DNA from: Actinomycetota bacterium
Lineage (GTDB): Bacteria > Actinomycetota > Acidimicrobiia > Acidimicrobiales > BP-101
Length of the DNA stretch: 15,330 nt
Assembly: GCA_030838265.1 (NCBI GenBank)
Contig: JAUTXA010000046.1
Span: 1-15,330 of the forward strand
Reading direction: 5' to 3'
Both the position numbers and the translations under genes were made by a program. Positions 7,007 to 13,084 of the stretch are shown piece by piece. Position 1 is the stretch's first letter. Each line of letters begins with the position of its first letter. The notes under the pieces are model-generated. The model did no database searches. It had not been told where the DNA came from and worked only from the letters and a program-made list of their open reading frames with translations.

Positions 7007-8041
7007 GACGGATGACGGGTTGCGGCGCTCGAGGGTGCGCATCACGCTGCCCCGACGCTCGATCACGGGCTCGCCGGCGTCGCCGAGGGCGATCATGCAG
7101 CCCGCGACGAGAACGCCGAAGGCGACGATGGCGAGGAGGAAGGGCAGGGTCGGCGCTCGCTTGACCTTGCCGATGTGGCCCAGCGACACCGACTGCGGCG
7201 GGCGGACGGAGGGAGGCGCGGCCGGAGTGCCCGAGGGCGTCGGCGCCGACACGGGGGTGGTGAAGTCGGGGTTGATCGACGTCGTCGCCGCCCCGCTGTC
7301 GAGCGAGCCGCCGCTCCCACCAAGGCTGGCGCTGCTGTCGAAGCCTCCGCTCGAGTCCGTCGAGCCGGCGGGGGCGATGAAGGCCCCGTCGGTCACGGGC
7401 GGCGGCTGGGCGCCCGACCACACGACCTCGAAGTTGTTGCTCGGGTCGCTTCCGGGGGCGATCACGATGCCGTTGTTGGAGACCGTCCCGCTGGCCCAGG
7501 CCTGCACGATGGCCTGCAGATCGAAGACCCAGGTGCCGTTGGTCGTCAGCTTGGCCGTGGCCGACGGGCCGTTGACGTCGTACTTCGGGGCCTCCGACGT
7601 GGGCCGAGCCTGCGACCCGTCGTTGAAGAAGTCGACGGCGGGATAGGCCTTGATGACGGCGGTACCTCCCCCGAGGGAGTTGGCGTTCTTGTCCTCCTGC
7701 AGGGTGAGGGTGAACGCCGACACGGTTGAGCCCGTCGGGATGGCGCTGGTGTCGATGTGCAGGCCGCTCAGCTTGTCGACCTGGCCCGCCTTGGCCGCCA
7801 CCACGAAGTCACCCTCGGGGACGTCGGGCGGGATCTGGTTGCCGGCGGGCTGACCAACGGGGGCCGGCCCGGGGTTGTTGATGGGGTCGGGCTGCTCGGC
7901 CCACCACCACGATCCACCGGTGACCGGGGCCGCTGAGGAGCCGGCCGCGCCGCGCGCCCCGCCCGTCATTCCCGCGAAGAGCGAGAGCATCAGCAGGGTG
8001 GCCACGAGGCCCGAAAGGACGCGTACGCGCCGAAGATTCAT
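7004..8041 (-). CDS. surface-anchored DNRLRE-like domain protein heading the Liv operon
   Basis: The product has 345 residues. It has an N-terminal signal peptide (MNLRRVR, then a hydrophobic core to about residue 32, probable cleavage near ARGA). An extracytoplasmic beta-rich region runs over about 60-205. A Ser/Gly then Pro/Thr-rich stalk of about 85 residues follows, then one membrane helix at 298-319 and a 26-residue basic cytoplasmic tail. Within the beta region, WVFDLQAIVQAWASG and NNGIVI match the DNRLRE-type motif (V.DLT.LVQAW.SG...N.G..L) found in secreted and cell-surface proteins that may bind carbohydrate or wall. The assignment rests on motif reading only. Only ten bases separate it from the binding-protein gene, so it belongs to the same operon. 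It has no Shine-Dalgarno sequence before its ATG, so translation may be leaderless. Possible roles are anchoring the importer near the wall or presenting substrate; neither is shown. Confidence 0.7.
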   Translation of the reverse strand: MNLRRVRVLSGLVATLLMLSLFAGMTGGARGAAGSSAAPVTGGSWWWAEQPDPINNPGPAPVGQPAGNQIPPDVPEGDFVVAAKAGQVDKLSGLHIDTSAIPTGSTVSAFTLTLQEDKNANSLGGGTAVIKAYPAVDFFNDGSQARPTSEAPKYDVNGPSATAKLTTNGTWVFDLQAIVQAWASGTVSNNGIVIAPGSDPSNNFEVVWSGAQPPPVTDGAFIAPAGSTDSSGGFDSSASLGGSGGSLDSGAATTSINPDFTTPVSAPTPSGTPAAPPSVRPPQSVSLGHIGKVKRAPTLPFLLAIVAFGVLVAGCMIALGDAGEPVIERRGSVMRTLERRNPSSV

Positions 8042-8105
8042 CGAGTCTTTACGGATGCCGGGCAGCCTAACCGGACGAACCGGAATGTCCCCGGTCAGGC
8101 GGTCG
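8042..8105 (-). other. intergenic region between korB and the Liv operon
   Basis: This 64-base gap must hold the promoter of the Liv-type operon if it is not cotranscribed with korAB. It contains several CCGG half-sites, including a five-base-pair hairpin (8079-8083 with 8091-8095, seven-base loop), which is weak for a terminator. No clear -10 or -35 elements stand out, and no Shine-Dalgarno sequence precedes ATG 8041. Confidence 0.35.
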
Positions 8106-9125
8106 TCAGACCTGCCAGGTCGCGCCGGACGAGAGGAGGGCCTTCAGATCGCCGGGCCCCTTGCGCTCCTGGGCCTCGACGAGCTGCTGCTGCAGGGCGG
8201 CGCCGTAATCGGGGCGCTCGACGGCCCGGAAGACACCAATCGGCGTCGGTTCGTGGGGACCGCGGGCCAGCCGGGACAGGGTGAAGGCCAGGCCCGGCTC
8301 TTCACGGGCCTCGTCGTGCACGAGGATGTGCTCCTCGCCCACGTCGGCCACCCGCACGATCTGGGCCCGCCCTTGGCCGTCGAGCCTGACGCCCATCTCC
8401 TGCTCGGCGCCGAAACGGATGGGCTCGCCATGCACGAGGGGGATGAGCTGGCTGGCCCGGTTCTCGCGGCCGGTGATCTGCTCGAAGGCGCCGTCGTTGA
8501 AGACGTTGCAGTTCTGGTAGATCTCGACGAAGGCCGCGCCCTTGTGGGCGTGGGCCCGCCGGAAGGTCTCCATCATGTGCTTGCGGTCCATGTCGTGGGT
8601 GCGGGCCACGAAGGTGGCCTCGGCACCGAGCGCCAGGCTGATGGGGTTGAACGGCGTGTCGACCGAGCCGAACGGCGTCGACTTGGTGACCTTGCCCACC
8701 TCGCTGGTCGGCGAGTACTGGCCCTTCGTCAGCCCGTAGATCTGGTTGTTGAACAGCAAGATGGTGAGATTGACGTTGCGGCGCAAGGCGTGGATGAGGT
8801 GGTTCCCGCCGATCGAGAGGGCATCGCCGTCGCCGGTGATGACCCAGACGTCGAGGTCGGGCCGGGTGACGGCCAGACCGGTGGCAATGGCCGGCGCCCG
8901 GCCGTGAATGCCGTGCATCCCGTAGGTGTTCATGTAGTACGGCAGCCGAGCGGCGCACCCGATGCCGGAGACGAACACGGTGTTCTCGCGGCGCACGCCG
9001 AGCTCGGGCATGAGCATCTGCACTGCAGTGAGGATGGAGTAGTCGCCGCAGCCCGGGCACCACCGCACCTCTTGGTCGCTCGACCAGTCCTTCTTGGTCG
9101 TGACGGGGACGCTCACATCGGTCAT
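8106..9125 (-). CDS. korB: 2-oxoacid:ferredoxin oxidoreductase beta subunit (KorB, probably 2-oxoglutarate-specific)
   Basis: This is a 339-residue cytoplasmic thiamine-diphosphate subunit. Residues CPGC (23 and 26), GIGC (57) and YQNC (206) are the four cysteines expected to hold one [4Fe-4S] cluster. The diphosphate/Mg binding segment runs GDGDALSIGGNHLIHALRRN from residue 98 to NNQIYGLTKGQYSPTS (126-141). The enzyme decarboxylates a 2-oxoacid with CoA and reduces ferredoxin. KorAB of mycobacteria is the closest well-known comparison, and 2-oxoglutarate is the likely substrate by family resemblance. The open frame extends to 9410, but ATG 9125 gives the expected N-terminus (MTDVSVPVTT) and overlaps the korA stop as ATGA. 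All catalytic elements are present, so I expect an active enzyme. Confidence 0.95.
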   Translation of the reverse strand: MTDVSVPVTTKKDWSSDQEVRWCPGCGDYSILTAVQMLMPELGVRRENTVFVSGIGCAARLPYYMNTYGMHGIHGRAPAIATGLAVTRPDLDVWVITGDGDALSIGGNHLIHALRRNVNLTILLFNNQIYGLTKGQYSPTSEVGKVTKSTPFGSVDTPFNPISLALGAEATFVARTHDMDRKHMMETFRRAHAHKGAAFVEIYQNCNVFNDGAFEQITGRENRASQLIPLVHGEPIRFGAEQEMGVRLDGQGRAQIVRVADVGEEHILVHDEAREEPGLAFTLSRLARGPHEPTPIGVFRAVERPDYGAALQQQLVEAQERKGPGDLKALLSSGATWQV

Positions 9126-10975
9126 GCGGACACCATCTCCAGAATCTTGTTCTCGATCTCCGAGGCCCGGAAGGGCTGGCCTTGGACCTTGGTCAGCGAC
9201 TTGGCGTCGACGAGGAACTCGGCCCGGATGAGGCGGCTGAGCTGGCCCAGGTTCATCTCCGGGATCAGCACCTGGCGGTAGCGGCTCAGGACCTCGCCCA
9301 GATCCAAGGGGAAGGGGTTGAGGTGCACGAGGTGGGCGGAGGCCACCTTCTGGCCCCGGGCCCGGACCCGGCGGACAGCCGCGCCGATGGCGCCGTAGGT
9401 GGATCCCCAACCCAGGACGAGCAGGTCGGCCCCGTCCTCATGATCGACCTCGACACCCGGAAGCTCCTTGGCGATGCCCGCCACCTTGGCCGCCCGGATG
9501 TGGGTCATGGCCTCGTGGTTGGCTGGGTCGTAGGAGATGTTGCCGGTGCCCTCGGCCTTCTCGATGCCGCCTACGCGGTGCTCGAGGCCGGGCGTGCCGG
9601 GAATGGCCCACGGACGGGCCAGCGTCTCGGGGTCGCGGAGGTAGGGCCAGAACTCGCCCTCGTGGTTGGGCTCGGTGGCGAAGGGGACGGAGATGTCGGC
9701 CAGCTCTTCGGCGTTCGGCAGCTTCCAGGGCTCGGAGCCGTTGGCCAGGTAGCCATCGGACAGCAAGATGACGGGGGTGCGGTACTTGAGGGCGATGCGG
9801 GCCGCTTCGATGGCCGTCTCGAAGCAGTGCGACGGGGTCTTGGCCGCCACGATCGGCAGCGGCGACTCGCCATGGCGCCCGTACATGGCCAGCAGCAGGT
9901 CGGACTGCTCGGTCTTGGTCGGCAGTCCGGTCGAAGGACCGCCGCGCTGGATGTCGATGATGAGCAGCGGCAGCTCGAGGCTGATGGCCAGGCCGATGGT
10001 CTCGGCCTTGAGGTCGACGCCGGGGCCGCTGGTCGTGGTGCACGCGAGCTGGCCGCCGAAAGCGGCGCCCAGGGCGGCGCCGACACCGGCGATCTCGTCC
10101 TCGGCCTGCAAGGTTCGCACGCCGAAGTTCTTGTGCTTCGACAGCTCGTGCAGGATGTCGGAGGCCGGTGTGATCGGGTAGCTGCCCAAGAAAAGGGGCA
10201 GCTTGGCTAGGTGGGCGGCGGCGATCAGGCCCCAGGCCAGGGCGACGTTGCCCGTGATGCTGGTGTATTCGCCGGGGGCCAGGTCGGCGGGCCGAACCTC
10301 GTAGGCGTTCGAGAACAGCTCGGCCGTCTCGCCGAAGGCGTGGCCGGCCTTGAAGGCGAGGGTGTTCGAGGCCGCCACGACAGGCTTGCTGGCGAAGCGC
10401 TCGGTGATCCACTGCAGCGTCGGCTCTTCGGGGCGGGTGTACATCCACGTCAGCAGGCCCAAGGCGAAGAAGTTCTTGCTGCGCTCGGCATCGCGGGGCT
10501 TGGCCCCCGCCTCCTTCGTAGCCTCGATCGTGAGCGAGGTCATGGGGACCTCGTAGACGGTGAAGGCGTCGAGGCTGCCGTCGCCGAGAGGGCTGGCCGC
10601 ATAGCCAGCCTTGGTGAGCGAGCGCTCGTCGAAGGTGTCGGAGTTGACGATGAGCGTCCCGCCGCGGGGCAGGTCGCCGACGTTGGCCTTGAGGGCCGCG
10701 GGGTTCATGGCCACCAGCACGTCGGGCTCGTCGCCGGGCGTGAGGATGTCGTGGTCGGAGATGTTGACCTGGAAGGCCGACACCCCGGCCAGCGTGCCGG
10801 CCGGGGCCCGGATCTCGGCCGGGAAGTCGGGCATCGTCGACAGGTCGTTGCCGAACACGGCGCTGGCGCTCGTGAAGCGGTCGCCCGTCAGCTGCATGCC
10901 GTCCCCGGAGTCCCCGGCGAACCGGATGACGACGTGATCGAGCTCCTTGATGGGGCGCGCGGTGGTATCAGTCAC
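9122..10975 (-). CDS. korA: 2-oxoacid:ferredoxin oxidoreductase fused gamma-alpha subunit (KorA)
   Basis: This is a 617-residue partner of KorB in which the gamma domain precedes the alpha domain in one chain, the usual arrangement for KorA. The gamma domain opens with VVIRFAGDSGDGMQ (15-28). The alpha (pyrimidine-binding) domain contains YPITPASDILHELS from residue 266, then LQAEDEIAGVGAALGAAFGG and TTTSGPGVDLKAE. IDIQRGGPSTGLPTKTEQSD is the substrate/CoA-proximal segment. The chain ends with a transketolase-C-like domain (LLVLGWGSTYGAI) and a C-terminal helix. The frame continues upstream to 11269 with low-complexity Trp/Arg-rich sequence that does not look like protein. GTG 10975 is preceded at eight bases by GGAGG, so it is the start. 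It overlaps korB by four bases, indicating a coupled, equimolar heterodimer. Confidence 0.95.
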   Translation of the reverse strand: MTDTTARPIKELDHVVIRFAGDSGDGMQLTGDRFTSASAVFGNDLSTMPDFPAEIRAPAGTLAGVSAFQVNISDHDILTPGDEPDVLVAMNPAALKANVGDLPRGGTLIVNSDTFDERSLTKAGYAASPLGDGSLDAFTVYEVPMTSLTIEATKEAGAKPRDAERSKNFFALGLLTWMYTRPEEPTLQWITERFASKPVVAASNTLAFKAGHAFGETAELFSNAYEVRPADLAPGEYTSITGNVALAWGLIAAAHLAKLPLFLGSYPITPASDILHELSKHKNFGVRTLQAEDEIAGVGAALGAAFGGQLACTTTSGPGVDLKAETIGLAISLELPLLIIDIQRGGPSTGLPTKTEQSDLLLAMYGRHGESPLPIVAAKTPSHCFETAIEAARIALKYRTPVILLSDGYLANGSEPWKLPNAEELADISVPFATEPNHEGEFWPYLRDPETLARPWAIPGTPGLEHRVGGIEKAEGTGNISYDPANHEAMTHIRAAKVAGIAKELPGVEVDHEDGADLLVLGWGSTYGAIGAAVRRVRARGQKVASAHLVHLNPFPLDLGEVLSRYRQVLIPEMNLGQLSRLIRAEFLVDAKSLTKVQGQPFRASEIENKILEMVSA

Positions 10976-10983
10976 TTCAACGT

Positions 10984-10988
10984 CCTCC
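10984..10988 (-). promoter_or_regulatory. ribosome binding site deciding the korA start
   Basis: A GGAGG on the minus strand lies eight bases before the GTG at 10975. It fixes this codon as the korA start against the longer frame reaching 11269. Confidence 0.75.
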
Positions 10989-11032
10989 CCGGACGCGACA
11001 GAGTTGCAGGATGCGGGTTCCACCTTAGACCT

Positions 11033-11074
11033 GCACCCGCTGGAGCCCCGGCATCGGCGCCCCAGCGGGCGTGC
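11033..11074 (-). terminator. strong hairpin after ssb, possible terminator lacking a T-run
   Basis: CCCGCTGG (11036-11043) and CCAGCGGG (11062-11069) pair perfectly over eight bases. Outer GCAC/GTGC pairs extend the stem, and an inner CCG-GCAT-CGG stem sits in the loop. It begins about four bases after the ssb TAA (11079-11081). No T-tract follows on the minus strand, as is common for actinobacterial terminator-like hairpins. It may end ssb transcription or lie in the korA leader. Confidence 0.5.
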
Positions 11075-11078
11075 GGTC

Positions 11079-11441
11079 TTACGAGGCTGCCGCCAGCTGA
11101 GCCTCCTCGAGTGAGCCCAACGCCCACTCCAGGGCGGCGACCACCCGCTTGGCCTGGCGGGCCCGCACCACGACCTCGGCCACGAGCTCGGTGCGGCTCG
11201 CTGTCCCGCTGCCCGCCTTGAAGAAGCGGCGCCGGACCCGTCCCACAGCCACCACCTCGGTATCGACATCGAGGGTGGCGGCCGAGGCCGGTGCGTCGAA
11301 CCACACGACCGGCACTGACTCGGCTGCCCGCTCGCCGACCGCGGGCACCGTCACCTCGTAGGTGACCATGCGATCCCCCGACGGCAGGATCCGCTCCTCA
11401 CTGGGCCGCGACAGGCGACCCTGAATCACAGCAACGTTCAT
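11079..11441 (-). CDS. small single-stranded DNA-binding (SSB-like, OB-fold) protein
   Basis: The product has 120 residues. The N-terminus MNVAVIQGRLSRP and the pattern MVTYEVTVPAV, then VPVVWFDAPA, then DTEVVAVGRVRRRFFKAG correspond to strands of the SSB OB fold (compare N.V.L.GRL..DP, F.VAV, W.....A......KG..V.V.G.L..R). It lacks the long Gly-rich linker and acidic tip that housekeeping SsbA uses to recruit partners. The end is instead a short basic/Ala helix (VVRARQAKRVVAALEWALGS). It is therefore more likely an auxiliary, specialised SSB than the replication SSB, which in actinobacteria usually sits between rpsF and rpsR. ATG 11441 is chosen with AGGAGG nine bases upstream; a GTG directly before it is an alternative. 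Its placement before korA has no obvious functional link. Confidence 0.72.
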   Translation of the reverse strand: MNVAVIQGRLSRPSEERILPSGDRMVTYEVTVPAVGERAAESVPVVWFDAPASAATLDVDTEVVAVGRVRRRFFKAGSGTASRTELVAEVVVRARQAKRVVAALEWALGSLEEAQLAAAS

Positions 11442-11450
11442 CACGACACT

Positions 11451-11456
11451 CCTCCT
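11451..11456 (-). promoter_or_regulatory. ribosome binding site of the SSB-like gene
   Basis: AGGAGG on the minus strand is nine bases before ATG 11441 and six before GTG 11444. It supports translation starting at one of these two adjacent codons. Confidence 0.7.
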
Positions 11457-11459
11457 GGA

Positions 11460-11476
11460 CGCGCCGTAGCGGCGCG
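11460..11476 (-). other. compact perfect hairpin in the leader of the SSB-like gene
   Basis: CGCGCCG and CGGCGCG form a seven-base-pair, all-GC stem around a three-base loop, ending three bases before the Shine-Dalgarno sequence. It could be a terminator for the upstream gene (no T-run follows) or a leader structure that limits access to the ribosome binding site. Only the symmetry is seen directly. Confidence 0.5.
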
Positions 11477-11518
11477 CATTCGATGCTTAGACGCAGGGGG
11501 AAGTGCGTTGAGGAGACC

Positions 11519-12058
11519 CTACCGACGGGGTGTGACGAGATCCGTTGTGCAGTCGTCGGCCGCGGTCGAAGCGGGGCAGACCACCAGGCCGAAGGCGAGC
11601 CGCTCGTGCTCGAGCCGGCCACGGCCCCGTCGGCGATAGGCGACGTCGAATCCTTGGCTCCAGCCCTTCGCCGGTCCCACCAGCTCGACGCCGACGACGA
11701 TCTCGGCGCCTTGGGCGCCCGTCACCCCACCTCGGGGCGGCACCCACACCTGGTCGACGGGCTGAAGAGTGAAGGGATAGTCGCGCGGCGGAAAATCAGG
11801 CGGGTTGGCGAGGGCGCCGAACGGCCGCGGCACACCTCGTCCCAGGACACCCACCAAGCGCAGACGATGTGCTCCGATCAGCCGGACTGAGACCAGCTTG
11901 AGCGGCTCGTCTACCCGGCTCCGGAGCGCGTCGCTGAACGAGACCGGATGGTGCGGCACGGCCGATTGAGAAATGACCGAGAAGCTGTGGTGGTCCTTCA
12001 TCTCATCGACGAAGGCTCGGCTCGGAGCGCGCCGAACGAGGATGACCACGACCGCCAC
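11519..12058 (-). CDS. unknown membrane-anchored protein; true start upstream and non-canonical
   Basis: I do not recognise the family. From the first canonical start (GTG 12058) the product has 179 residues, but this cuts a membrane helix in half. The same frame reads on upstream to about 12124 as KKARRSTYRARLAAL, then VLLPLLVAVVVILV: a basic cytoplasmic tail and a complete transmembrane helix. The real protein is therefore probably about 200 residues, with one N-terminal helix and an extracytoplasmic domain. That domain contains PPDFPPRDYPFTLQPVDQ, WVPPRGGV, AEIVVGVELVG and LAFGLVVCPA, with two cysteines near the end. GC-rich third positions throughout and sensible amino-acid content argue that it is coding. 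Between the fda stop and 12058 there is no in-frame ATG, GTG or TTG; CTG at 12124 or ATC at 12142 are candidates. It follows fda closely and may be cotranscribed with it. Confidence 0.65.
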   Translation of the reverse strand: MAVVVILVRRAPSRAFVDEMKDHHSFSVISQSAVPHHPVSFSDALRSRVDEPLKLVSVRLIGAHRLRLVGVLGRGVPRPFGALANPPDFPPRDYPFTLQPVDQVWVPPRGGVTGAQGAEIVVGVELVGPAKGWSQGFDVAYRRRGRGRLEHERLAFGLVVCPASTAADDCTTDLVTPRR

Positions 12059-12153
12059 GAGCAGTGGAAGCAGTACGAGCGCCGCCAGCCGAGCACGGTA
12101 GGTCGATCGCCTGGCCTTCTTCAGCGCCGGTCGATCGGCGATGTCCGAGTCGG

Positions 12154-13041
12154 TCAGGTGATCGAGGCTTGGTAGATCTCGCCGATGGTCTTGTCGAGGG
12201 TGGCGTCGAACTCGTCGTCGCTCTGCTGGGCCGACAGGCCTTCGGTCAGGGCACGAGAGAAGCTGGCGATGACGCCGTGGTTGCGGGCCAGCTTGGCGTT
12301 GGCCTCGTCGCGGCTGTAGCCGCCCGAGAGAGCGACCACCTTGAGGATGCTGGGGTGGGCCACGAGGTCGGCGTAGAAGTCGTCGATGTCGGGGAGCGTC
12401 AGCTTCAGCATGATCTCCTGCCCATCACCGAGGCCGCCGAGCTGCTCGAGGATGCCGGCCTTCAGGAGCTCCTCGCACTGGCCCTTCGAGGGACTGTGGA
12501 TGTCCACCTCGGGCTCGAGGATCGGCATGAGACCCTTGGCCAGGATCTGACGGCCGACTTCGAACTGCTGGTCGACGATGGCCTTGATGCCGCCCTCGTC
12601 GGCCTGCTTGATCACCGACCGCATCTTGGTGCCGAACACGGCCTTCTCGTTGGCTCGATCGAGCAGCCCGTCGAGCCCGCCCATCGGCTTCATCAGCTGG
12701 ACCCCGTCCGATTCGTCCTCGAGGCCCTTGTCGACTTTGAGGAAGGGCACGACCTGCTTGACGTCCCACAGATAGGACGGCGTGTCCTTGCCCTCGACCT
12801 GCCGGTCCATGGTGTTCTCGAACAGGATCGCCCCGAGTACTCGGTCGCCGTTGAAGCTCGGGCTGGTCATGATGCGGCTCCGCATCTGGTGCATCACCGT
12901 GAACATCTCTTCGTCGTTCGAGTACGCGCTCTCGTCGACGCCGTAGAGCTTCAGGGCTTTCGGGGTGCTGCCGCCGCTCTGGTCGAGGGCAGCGATGAAG
13001 CCCTGTCCGGACTTGACCTTGTCGAACTGCTGCTGGTTCAT
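12154..13041 (-). CDS. fda: class I fructose-bisphosphate aldolase
   Basis: This is a 295-residue enzyme that reversibly splits fructose 1,6-bisphosphate into dihydroxyacetone phosphate and glyceraldehyde 3-phosphate. It belongs to the metal-independent, Schiff-base class I group typified by staphylococcal Fda (about 296 residues). The N-terminus GFIAALDQSGGSTPKALK and the segments SPSFNGDRVLGAILFE, VVPFLKVDKGL and IEPEVDI-like LEPEVDI match that group closely. The Schiff-base lysine is Lys213 in MLKLTLP, and the phosphate-binding LSGGYSRDEA follows. The open frame runs to 13350, but ATG 13041 gives the family N-terminus. No Shine-Dalgarno sequence precedes it, and a TACGAT lies eight bases upstream, so it may be leaderless. 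Many actinobacteria use a class II aldolase for glycolysis; whether this genome also has one cannot be seen. Confidence 0.95.
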   Translation of the reverse strand: MNQQQFDKVKSGQGFIAALDQSGGSTPKALKLYGVDESAYSNDEEMFTVMHQMRSRIMTSPSFNGDRVLGAILFENTMDRQVEGKDTPSYLWDVKQVVPFLKVDKGLEDESDGVQLMKPMGGLDGLLDRANEKAVFGTKMRSVIKQADEGGIKAIVDQQFEVGRQILAKGLMPILEPEVDIHSPSKGQCEELLKAGILEQLGGLGDGQEIMLKLTLPDIDDFYADLVAHPSILKVVALSGGYSRDEANAKLARNHGVIASFSRALTEGLSAQQSDDEFDATLDKTIGEIYQASIT

Positions 13042-13065
13042 GGCCCGCGATCGTAGTCCCGGGCC
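13042..13065 (-). promoter_or_regulatory. possible leaderless promoter and hairpin directly before fda
   Basis: On the minus strand TACGAT (13050-13055) fits the loose actinobacterial -10 pattern TANNNT and lies eight bases before the ATG, which itself would be the transcript start. No -35 match is evident. The same stretch is a six-base-pair inverted repeat (GGCCCG at 13042-13047 with CGGGCC at 13060-13065), which could be an operator or a hairpin. This is a weak prediction. Confidence 0.3.
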
Positions 13066-13084
13066 TATCCGGCGCTCCTCTTGG

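Noticed and set aside
10976..11269. Extended N-terminus of korA in the same open frame
   Set aside because: The sequence is Trp/Arg/Ser-rich, overlaps the SSB-like gene, and a clear GGAGG plus GTG at 10975 gives the family N-terminus.
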